From Eubacteriales Family XIII. Incertae Sedis bacterium (GTDB lineage: Bacteria > Bacillota > Clostridia > Peptostreptococcales > Anaerovoracaceae), in assembly GCA_031255695.1 (NCBI GenBank), contig JAIRSA010000196.1, forward strand, positions 1 through 6,621: a stretch of DNA of 6,621 nucleotides, given 5' to 3'. The position numbers and the translations under genes were made by a program. Below, piece by piece: positions 1 through 5,050 of this stretch; position 1 is the stretch's first letter; the number at the start of each line of letters is the position of its first letter. The notes under the pieces are model-generated. The model ran no database searches, was not told the origin of the DNA, and was given only the letters and a program-made list of their open reading frames with translations.

Positions 1-771
1 AATGTGGGCAAATCCTCGCTGGTAAACGCCATTTTGGGCGAAAACAGGGTCATCGTCTCGGACATAGCGGGGACGACGAGGGACTCGATCGACACGCCCT
101 TCGAGAGGGACGGCGAGAAATTCGTCCTTATTGACACGGCAGGCATACGGCGCAGGAGCAAGGTCACGGGCGATATTGAAAAATACAGCATAATCCGCGC
201 GGTGGCAGCGATAGAGCGCAGCGATGTGTGCCTCATCATGCTGGACGCGGAGCAGGGTGTCACAGAGCAGGACAAGCGGATAGCTGGCATCGCGCATGAG
301 GCAGGCAAGGGGCTCGTCATCGTGGTGAACAAGTGGGACCTGATAGAAAAGGACACGGGTTCCATGAAGGAGCACCAGGGGCGCATCAGGCGCGAGCTGG
401 CGTTCATGCCGTACGCGCCGGACGTGTTCATCTCCGTGCTGCAGCGCCAGAGGCTCGCCAATGTGATAGATCTGGTGAAGTACGTCGCCGAGAAGCGCGC
501 GCTGCGCGTATCGACGGGGCAGCTGAACAGCCTGATCGCGGACGCGGTGATGATGAAGCAGCCGCCATCCGACAAGGGGCGGCGCCTGAAGATATATTAT
601 GCGGCGCAGGTAGGCGTCAAGCCGCCGCTGTTCTCGTTCAAGGTCAACGACGAGGAACTCATGCATTTCTCCTACGCGCGCTACCTTGAGAACCGCATAC
701 GCGAGGGGTTTGGCTTCGAGGGCACCTCGATAAAATTTATTTTTAGGGGGAAGAGCGGCAAGGATGATTGA
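1..771 (+). CDS. der: Ribosome-assembly GTPase Der (EngA), 3' part: second GTPase domain and KH-like domain
   Basis: Der is an essential double-GTPase that binds the 50S subunit and supports its maturation. The reading frame is open from base 1, so the gene begins upstream; a GTG at 4 is the Val of the P-loop, not a start. Of about 440 residues usual for the family, 256 are visible. The fragment opens inside G1 (NVGKSS), then G2 (AGTTRD), G3 (DTAG) and G4 (NKWD, fragment residues 110-113). The last 85 or so residues form the C-terminal KH-like domain (conserved KIYYAAQVGVKPP and the FxRGK end), which shows that this is the second GTPase domain. The G5 segment reads SVLQRQR at nt 433-453, where the family normally has SALTGQR; this is discussed as a finding. 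The stop codon overlaps the plsY start by 8 nt, indicating translational coupling. Identification is secure from the motif order. Confidence 0.96.
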   Translation, partial: NVGKSSLVNAILGENRVIVSDIAGTTRDSIDTPFERDGEKFVLIDTAGIRRRSKVTGDIEKYSIIRAVAAIERSDVCLIMLDAEQGVTEQDKRIAGIAHEAGKGLVIVVNKWDLIEKDTGSMKEHQGRIRRELAFMPYAPDVFISVLQRQRLANVIDLVKYVAEKRALRVSTGQLNSLIADAVMMKQPPSDKGRRLKIYYAAQVGVKPPLFSFKVNDEELMHFSYARYLENRIREGFGFEGTSIKFIFRGKSGKDD

Positions 772-1402
772 GAATTTCATGGCAATGCTCTACGAGCTGG
801 CGCATACGGGCAATGGAGCGCTTATACCAGTGTTGTGCCTGGCCGGCGCCTACCTGCTGGGCGCTGTGTCCCCTTCGATACTGCTAGGCAGGCTATATGG
901 CGTGGACATACGGGACAAGGGAAGCGGCAATGCAGGGACTACGAACGCGCTGCGCGTGCTCGGCAAGAAAGTGGCCGCGCTGACCCTGGCCATCGACATA
1001 CTGAAGGGCTGCGCCGCCGTCCTCTTGGCGAGGATGGTGCTGGGCGACGCGTTTGCGCTGCTCTGCGGGCTGGCGGCGCTGTGCGGGCATATATGGCCCA
1101 TCTTTTTCCAGTTCAAAGGGGGGAAGGGCGTGGCTACGGCCCTGGGCGCCGTGATGGCCTTTGACATCCGGATAGGCCTGGCGCTTGCCGGGCTGGCCCT
1201 GCTCCTGATATTCGTGACAAAGCGGGTTTCGGTGGGCGCGTTGGCGGCGGCGGCAGCCCTGCCGATCGCGATCCAGATGGTGTACCCGGCATACTTCGCC
1301 ATCGCGGCGCTTATCGCCGTGCTGGTGTGGGTGAAACATAGGCAGAACATCGGCAGGCTGCTCAAAGGGCAGGAGCCCAAGCTGAAATTCAAGGCGCAGT
1401 GA
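764..1402 (+). CDS. plsY: Acyl-phosphate:glycerol-3-phosphate acyltransferase PlsY
   Basis: PlsY is an integral membrane enzyme that transfers an acyl group from acyl-phosphate to sn-glycerol-3-phosphate, giving lysophosphatidic acid, the first committed step of phospholipid synthesis with PlsX. The 212 residues are near the family's usual length of about 200 and mostly hydrophobic. Three family motifs are visible: GSGNAGTTN (residues 53-61), FKGGKGVAT (117-125) and the C-terminal KHRQNIGRLLKGQE (191-204). Hydrophobic stretches lie at about 20-44, 69-106, 125-150 and 156-190. The ATG at 764 overlaps the der stop, with AGGGGG at 745-750 upstream. In-frame Met codons at residues 6 and 8 are alternatives, since the segment before the first membrane helix is longer than in many homologues. 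The next gene, gpsA, makes its substrate. Confidence 0.96.
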   Translation: MIENFMAMLYELAHTGNGALIPVLCLAGAYLLGAVSPSILLGRLYGVDIRDKGSGNAGTTNALRVLGKKVAALTLAIDILKGCAAVLLARMVLGDAFALLCGLAALCGHIWPIFFQFKGGKGVATALGAVMAFDIRIGLALAGLALLLIFVTKRVSVGALAAAAALPIAIQMVYPAYFAIAALIAVLVWVKHRQNIGRLLKGQEPKLKFKAQ

Positions 1403-1405
1403 CAG

Positions 1406-1485
1406 AGGCCGGCAGGGGCCGGCGGGCCGCCATGGATGGCGGACGCCCTTGAGAAGGCCCAGGCCGAAAAGGCCGGCAGGGGCCG
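1406..1485 (+). repeat. Pair of 16-bp direct repeats between plsY and gpsA
   Basis: AGGCCGGCAGGGGCCG occurs perfectly at 1406-1421 and again at 1470-1485, 64 bp apart. Each copy is followed within a few bases by GCCGCCAT or GGCCGCCAT, so the second copy looks like the first with a short deletion. The repeats lie in the 127-nt gap between plsY and gpsA, outside any convincing gene, and flank a small hairpin at 1427-1442. Their function is unknown; local duplication is the simplest explanation. Confidence 0.7.
1427..1442 (+). other. GC-rich stem-loop downstream of plsY
   Basis: CCGCCAT at 1427-1433 is followed after GG by its reverse complement ATGGCGG at 1436-1442. In RNA this would fold as a 6-bp stem closed by a TGGA tetraloop. 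It starts 24 nt after the plsY stop codon. No T-tract follows, so a standard intrinsic terminator is not supported, and plsY and gpsA may still be co-transcribed. It could be a stability or processing element. Confidence 0.5.
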
Positions 1486-1509
1486 CCATAGCCAGAACAA
1501 CAATAGGAT

Positions 1510-1524
1510 AAGGAGACGCAGGGG
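1510..1524 (+). promoter_or_regulatory. Ribosome binding region of gpsA
   Basis: AAGGAG lies at 1510-1515, 14 nt before the gpsA ATG, which is rather far. A second purine run, AGGGG at 1520-1524, sits 5 nt before it. Either could pair with 16S rRNA. Together they support the ATG at 1530. Confidence 0.6.
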
Positions 1525-1529
1525 TTTTT

Positions 1530-2540
1530 ATGAAGCAGAAAATTACTTTGATAGGCGCAGGCAGCTGGGGGACGGCGCTGGCGGTGACGCTCGGCGGCAA
1601 GGGCCATGAAGCAGCCATCTGGGATATAGACAGGAAAATGATGGAAGGCATGGACGCGAAGCGCGAAAACGAGAAATACCTGCCGGGGGTCAAGCTCCCG
1701 GACAGCGTATCCGTGGCCTTCGAGCTGTCCGAAGCGCTGTACGGCGCCGACACAGTCATATTCGCCGTGCCGGCGCAGCATTTCAGGAGCGCCGCACAGA
1801 ACGCCGCGCCGTACATAGGGCGCGAGGCCCTGATCATGAATGTGGCCAAGGGCATAGAGAAGGATTCGCTCAGGACGATTTCGCGCATCGCCGCAGAAAT
1901 ATTCCCCGACAGGCGCTTTGCGGCGCTTTCGGGGCCGTCGCACGCGGAAGAGGTGGGCATTGCCCTCCCCACGACGGTCGTGGCCGCGTCGGAGGACATG
2001 GAGGTGGCGGAATACGCCCAGGATCTCTTCATGACGAGCAGGTTCAGGGTGTATACGAACAATGACGTTATAGGCGTCGAGCTGGGAGGGGCGCTGAAGA
2101 ACATCATAGCGCTCGGCGCGGGGATCTCGGACGGCATGGGCTTCGGCGACAATGCCAAGGCGGCCATGATGACACGCGGCATGATCGAGATAGCGCGGCT
2201 TGGCGAGAAGCTTGGCGGGCACAGGGAGACATTCTTCGGGCTTGCCGGCATCGGGGATCTCATAGTGACATGCACGAGCGAGCACAGCAGGAACCGCCGC
2301 TGCGGCATCCTGATCGGCCAGGGCGTGCCGCCGGATGAGGCGGTGAGCAGCATTGGCATGGTCGTGGAAGGCGTGTACACGACGGAGGCCGCCTATCGGC
2401 TTGCGCAGGAAAACGGCATCGAAATGCCGATAACGGAGCACATATACAAGGTGCTCAACGGCGAGATCGAGGCCAAGGATGCCGTGTCGGCCCTGATGAC
2501 CAGGCAGAAAAGGCACGAGACAGAAGAGCTCCTGCGATAG
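1530..2540 (+). CDS. gpsA: NAD(P)+-dependent glycerol-3-phosphate dehydrogenase GpsA
   Basis: GpsA reduces dihydroxyacetone phosphate to sn-glycerol-3-phosphate in the cytoplasm, supplying the phospholipid backbone used by PlsY. The 336 residues match the family length. The N-terminal Rossmann motif GAGSWGTA is at residues 9-16. It is followed by NVAKGIE with conserved Lys107, SGPSHAEEV (134-142) and GGALKN with the expected catalytic Lys190. The C-terminal substrate domain carries GIGDLIVTCTSEHSRN (240-255). The start is the ATG that directly precedes the Rossmann strand and has purine-rich ribosome-binding sequence upstream. The gap to plsY is 127 nt and contains repeats and a hairpin, so the two may be in one operon or be separately processed. 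A stem-loop begins 3 nt after the stop. No odd residues or frame breaks are seen. Confidence 0.97.
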   Translation: MKQKITLIGAGSWGTALAVTLGGKGHEAAIWDIDRKMMEGMDAKRENEKYLPGVKLPDSVSVAFELSEALYGADTVIFAVPAQHFRSAAQNAAPYIGREALIMNVAKGIEKDSLRTISRIAAEIFPDRRFAALSGPSHAEEVGIALPTTVVAASEDMEVAEYAQDLFMTSRFRVYTNNDVIGVELGGALKNIIALGAGISDGMGFGDNAKAAMMTRGMIEIARLGEKLGGHRETFFGLAGIGDLIVTCTSEHSRNRRCGILIGQGVPPDEAVSSIGMVVEGVYTTEAAYRLAQENGIEMPITEHIYKVLNGEIEAKDAVSALMTRQKRHETEELLR

Positions 2541-2543
2541 GCA

Positions 2544-2574
2544 GCCGCTGCGGGTGCTGCGGGCGCACAGCGGC
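2544..2574 (+). other. Stem-loop immediately after gpsA
   Basis: GCCGCTG at 2544-2550 is the reverse complement of CAGCGGC at 2568-2574, giving a 7-bp GC-rich stem. A further TGC/GCA pairing is possible inside the 17-nt loop. It begins 3 nt after the gpsA stop. There is no T-tract after it, so it is a candidate 3'-end or stability structure, not a convincing intrinsic terminator. Confidence 0.45.
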
Positions 2575-2582
2575 AATGGCGC

Positions 2583-2622
2583 CGGCACATAAGCGGCGAA
2601 AGCGGCACATAGGCGGCGAAAG
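2583..2622 (+). repeat. 20-bp tandem repeat, two copies
   Basis: Two adjacent 20-bp units lie at 2583-2602 and 2603-2622. They differ at one base: CGGCACATAAGCGGCGAAAG and CGGCACATAGGCGGCGAAAG. They sit in the 287-nt gap between gpsA and the stalk-domain gene. The 20-bp period is not a multiple of three, which argues against this stretch being coding. Confidence 0.8.
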
Positions 2623-2632
2623 CCAAACCAGG

Positions 2633-2666
2633 ACGGGAGGGGTGAAGAGCAGCACGGGAGGGGTGA
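2633..2666 (+). repeat. 13-bp direct repeat with 21-bp period
   Basis: ACGGGAGGGGTGA occurs at 2633-2645 and 2654-2666. Its core GAGGGGTG appears a third time at 2736-2743. The purine-rich core resembles a Shine-Dalgarno sequence, but no start codon with a useful reading frame follows at proper spacing. The repeat is part of a spacer made largely of short repeats, and its function is unknown. Confidence 0.65.
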
Positions 2667-2680
2667 TATAGGCGCAGGCA

Positions 2681-2698
2681 GGCCCGCTGAAGGCGGGC
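2681..2698 (+). other. Repeated hairpin motif, copy 1
   Basis: GCCCGC at 2682-2687 pairs with GCGGGC at 2693-2698 around a TGAAG loop, giving a perfect 6-bp GC stem. The 18-bp element 2681-2698 matches 2758-2775 at 16 of 18 positions. No T-tract follows. Confidence 0.55.
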
Positions 2699-2757
2699 GG
2701 CTAAAGCCGGGCCGGATAGGCGGCGGAATATGAAAGAGGGGTGGCGGGGCACAAGCG

Positions 2758-2775
2758 GGCCCGCTGCAGACGGGC
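2758..2775 (+). other. Repeated hairpin motif, copy 2, overlapping a 12-bp palindrome
   Basis: GCCCG at 2759-2763 pairs with CGGGC at 2771-2775 around a 7-nt loop. The element is the near-copy of 2681-2698, and one of its two differences opens the top base pair. The perfect palindrome AGCGGGCCCGCT at 2754-2765 overlaps it and would compete for pairing. It lies 53 nt before the stalk-protein start, so it may fall in that gene's 5' leader. Confidence 0.5.
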
Positions 2776-2812
2776 ATATCAGACCGAGGGGGCGGCACAT
2801 GACGAATGACTT

Positions 2813-2819
2813 AAGGAGG
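2813..2819 (+). promoter_or_regulatory. Strong ribosome binding site that sets a TTG start
   Basis: AAGGAGG at 2813-2819 is a near-perfect Shine-Dalgarno sequence. The TTG at 2828 is 8 nt downstream, which is good spacing. The nearby ATG at 2821 is only 1 nt away and its frame stops after eight codons, so it is not the start. An in-frame TGA at 2822 rules out a start further upstream, leaving only CTG at 2825 as an alternative. Confidence 0.85.
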
Positions 2820-2827
2820 AATGACTG

Positions 2828-2929
2828 TTGCTCGAATTAAACTTTAAGAAACGAACCCCCAAAGTGATCCGCCTCGCCATAACGATCGGAATCCTGGCCG
2901 CGTGTATCGTGCCAGGGACGGCCCTGGCA
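2828..2929 (+). other. Signal peptide of the stalk-domain protein
   Basis: Residues 7-15 are basic and residues 16-28 hydrophobic. A signal-peptidase-I site is plausible after TALA (residue 34). The sequence LAAC at 23-26 also fits the lipobox consensus for signal peptidase II, which would make the mature protein a lipoprotein anchored at Cys26. The continued hydrophobic stretch after the Cys slightly favours the type I site. Confidence 0.75.
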
Positions 2930-4912
2930 GCCATCCAGGAAGCCTGGACGCCGGAAAAGGCAGCTGGCGCCCAAGGCGCAGGGGCTGCGGCAGCGGCGGC
3001 CAACAGCCGGGGCGAAGGGACGCCAGCCTGGGCAGCCAACGGCCAAGGCGCCGTGACGCCGGCCTGGGCAGCCGATGCCCAAAGCGCTGTGACGCCATCC
3101 TGGGCGGTCAACGGCCAAGGCGCCGTGACGCCATCATGGGCAGCCAACGGCCAAGGCACCGTGACGCCATCCTGGGCAGCCAACGGCCAAGGCACCGTGA
3201 CGCCATCCTGGGCAGCCGATGCCCAAGGCGCAGGGGCGCTGGCCCGTGTAGGCGCCGCGCCGGCCGCAGGTACGGCGGATGCCGTGCTTATGCCGCAGAC
3301 TATAATGATCAATGATGAAATAGTCGAAGTGGCGGCCTACAATATCAACGGCAACAATTACTGCAAGCTCCGCAATGTCGGATGGGCGCTGAACTTCGAC
3401 GTATTGTGGGACGAGCAGGAGGGCAAGGTCCACATTGCCTCGAAAGCCCCATACCATTACGAAGCCACGGCCGAGACGTTTTACACCCGCGCCACGGCCG
3501 CCAGAAGCAGCCAGCCTGTCTACCTCGACGGGAAGCTGCTGGAAAACCTCACGGTCTACAATATAGGCGGCAACAACTATTTCATGCTGCGCGAGCTGGG
3601 CATGGCGATGGATTTCTCGGTGATCTACAACGCCCCCGAACGGCGCGTCGAGATCGACGAGGCCTATGGCTACGATCCGGGCGACAAGCCGGGGCAGGCT
3701 AAATTCATCACATCGCGGATCGACTGGCAGCAGGGGCACCGCCTGGACATACTGCCCGGCCGCACGAAGATGTATTCTGACTACAGGAGCGGCTGCGCCG
3801 CCGGGAATTATTTCTTTACCGACGCATACGGCAATGCCGCGGTCCTCCATATCGACTCCGAGTCGAAGCGCATATACGCCGAATCCCACAGTGGCGGCAT
3901 GCAGATGGGCGGCCTGCGCGAGATACCGTTCGAACTTGATATATTCGGCGCCTTTTTCGAAGGGCGCGACAGCTACTATATCGCCTTCGGGCAGCGCAAT
4001 ACGGAACAGAGCGGCAGCAAAGAGGTCTATAGGCTGGTGCGCTACGACAAATCATGGAACCGCCTGGGCGCCGCATCCGTCACGGGCGGGGAGTCGAACA
4101 CGCGTGTCCCGTATGATTCCGCGATCGCGCGGATCGCAGAAAGCGGCGACGGCGCGACGGCAGTCCTTTATGCGGCCCGCGAGCGGTATTCCGACAAAGA
4201 CGGCGTGAACCACCAGTCGAATTTCATGCTGGTCGTGAACACCGCCGATATGACGCCGACATATGTCAGCGCCGAATTCCCGGAAAACCATGTGAGCCAT
4301 TCCTTCGCGCAGTTCGCGCAGTTCGACGGGGGCGCGCTGGTGACTGTAGATCACGGGGACGCCTTTCCGAGGTCGGTGCTGCTGCAGCGGAATATGGTCG
4401 AAAAATGCACGCTGCTGGACATTGCCGGGATCGATGGGGACAATAATACCAACGCCATAAGCAGCGGCTTTGAGATATCGGATCGTAACTATATATACCT
4501 GGGGTGCTCCGCGCCGCAGACGGGCGAAGGGCAGGAGGCCTACCCGCTGAACGTGTTTGTGAGCGTGGCCGCGCGGCAGGATCTTCCAGGGCGGGCGACG
4601 CTGGCCTGGCTCACGGACTACAGCGAGGACATCACTGCGGCCCGCCTTGTCAAACTGGGAGGCGGCAAGTTTGTGGCGCTGTGGCAGCACGGCAGGGATC
4701 TGGAGTACGTGGTGCTGGACGGGGACGGCAGGCAGATCAAGGAAAAGGCGGTCCTGCCGAATACGCCCGTGCCGCCAGTGCAGCCATTGGTATTGCAGGA
4801 TGGCAGCATCGTCTGGTTCCAGCTGCCATTCGAGATGGACGCAGGCAACAGGCTGACCGGCCCCAAAACCAGGGATGTGTCCTATATAAAGCGCTACAGC
4901 ATTTCCGTGTAG
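2828..4912 (+). CDS. Exported stalk-domain protein with tandem repeats and an unrecognised C-terminal domain
   Basis: This predicted secreted or surface protein has 694 residues and starts at TTG, as argued for the ribosome binding site. Residues 1-34 look like a signal peptide: basic KKRTPKVIR, a hydrophobic core and an ALA cleavage site. LAAC at 23-26 is an alternative lipobox. Residues 35-157 are Ala/Gly-rich and contain six 12-residue repeats (63-134). Two stalk domains of the Cu_amine_oxidN1 type follow at about 158-205 (AYNINGNNYCKLRNVG) and 229-277 (VYNIGGNNYFMLRELG). Such domains are common in exported Clostridia and Paenibacillus proteins and do not imply copper chemistry. Residues 285-694 I do not recognise; short strand-like blocks, aromatic residues and DG/GG turns suggest a beta-propeller. 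A prominent motif is HSFAQFAQFDGG with VDHGDAFPRS (491-516). There is no LPxTG motif, S-layer domain or C-terminal anchor. Function is unknown; envelope or sensing roles are guesses. Confidence 0.85.
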   Translation: MLELNFKKRTPKVIRLAITIGILAACIVPGTALAAIQEAWTPEKAAGAQGAGAAAAAANSRGEGTPAWAANGQGAVTPAWAADAQSAVTPSWAVNGQGAVTPSWAANGQGTVTPSWAANGQGTVTPSWAADAQGAGALARVGAAPAAGTADAVLMPQTIMINDEIVEVAAYNINGNNYCKLRNVGWALNFDVLWDEQEGKVHIASKAPYHYEATAETFYTRATAARSSQPVYLDGKLLENLTVYNIGGNNYFMLRELGMAMDFSVIYNAPERRVEIDEAYGYDPGDKPGQAKFITSRIDWQQGHRLDILPGRTKMYSDYRSGCAAGNYFFTDAYGNAAVLHIDSESKRIYAESHSGGMQMGGLREIPFELDIFGAFFEGRDSYYIAFGQRNTEQSGSKEVYRLVRYDKSWNRLGAASVTGGESNTRVPYDSAIARIAESGDGATAVLYAARERYSDKDGVNHQSNFMLVVNTADMTPTYVSAEFPENHVSHSFAQFAQFDGGALVTVDHGDAFPRSVLLQRNMVEKCTLLDIAGIDGDNNTNAISSGFEISDRNYIYLGCSAPQTGEGQEAYPLNVFVSVAARQDLPGRATLAWLTDYSEDITAARLVKLGGGKFVALWQHGRDLEYVVLDGDGRQIKEKAVLPNTPVPPVQPLVLQDGSIVWFQLPFEMDAGNRLTGPKTRDVSYIKRYSISV
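3014..3229 (+). repeat. 36-bp in-frame tandem repeat, six copies
   Basis: Six contiguous 36-bp units encode 12-residue repeats of the form xVTPSWAANGQG, residues 63-134 of the stalk protein. Boundaries are 3014, 3050, 3086, 3122, 3158 and 3194. Units 1, 3, 4 and 5 end in NGQG; units 2 and 6 carry DAQ instead. Units 4 and 5 are almost identical in DNA (GCC/ACC and TCA/TCC differences), showing recent expansion. Each repeat keeps one Trp and one Pro. The position between signal peptide and stalk domains suggests a length-variable linker. Confidence 0.95.
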
Positions 4913-4919
4913 AGCGCAG

Positions 4920-4938
4920 GGGCGCCATAGGGCGCCAT
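4920..4938 (+). repeat. 9-bp direct repeat after the stalk gene
   Basis: GGGCGCCAT occurs at 4920-4928 and 4930-4938, period 10 bp, directly after the stalk-protein stop. Each copy contains the palindrome GGCGCC. The second copy forms the left arm of the stem-loop at 4931-4958; the first could compete for the same right arm. Confidence 0.6.
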
Positions 4939-4958
4939 GCAGCATCCGTGCAGGCGCC
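4931..4958 (+). other. Strong stem-loop after the stalk-protein gene
   Basis: GGCGCC at 4931-4936 pairs with GGCGCC at 4953-4958, and TGCA at 4938-4941 with TGCA at 4949-4952. A4937 is the only bulge and the loop is GCATCCG. The 10-bp GC-rich structure starts 19 nt after the stop. The following bases are GCATGGCATATGG, without a T-run, so it is a candidate non-canonical transcription end or mRNA stabiliser. Confidence 0.55.
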
Positions 4959-5038
4959 GCATGGCATATGGGCGCTGCGGGAAGTATGGCAGTGGGATGA
5001 TATAGCAGAAAACAGAATATGCGAAGCGAAAAACGGAC

Positions 5039-5046
5039 GGAGGTGA
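5039..5046 (+). promoter_or_regulatory. Ribosome binding site of the zinc-ribbon gene
   Basis: GGAGGTGA at 5039-5046 is a strong Shine-Dalgarno match, with the GGAGG core 7 nt before the ATG at 5051. It supports that start, which also places the first zinc-binding Cys at residue 3. Confidence 0.85.
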
Positions 5047-5050
5047 GCCT

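Noticed and set aside
2576..2671. A 31-residue basic reading frame in the gpsA-to-stalk spacer.
   Set aside because: It has no ribosome binding site, and its sequence simply follows the underlying DNA repeats, one with a 20-bp period that does not preserve frame.
893..2798. Long minus-strand open frames across plsY and gpsA.
   Set aside because: They are composition artefacts opposite two well-identified genes, and their translations are low in recognisable motifs.
2799..2840. A 13-residue leader peptide from ATG 2799 overlapping the stalk-protein start.
   Set aside because: No ribosome binding site precedes it, it has no run of regulatory codons, and its overlap with the strong AAGGAGG looks accidental.
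3014..3229. Possible CRISPR-like array because of regularly spaced repeats.
   Set aside because: The units are contiguous with no unique spacers and encode in-frame protein repeats.
2779..3312. Long open frames on the minus strand and in another plus frame across the 36-bp repeat.
   Set aside because: The repeat length is a multiple of three and stop-poor, so all frames stay open. Only the plus frame used here has a start site, a signal peptide and recognisable domains.
4990..5030. Possible promoter before the zinc-ribbon gene (GATATAGC and a nearby AT-rich stretch).
   Set aside because: No matching -35 element is visible at the right distance, so it cannot be supported.
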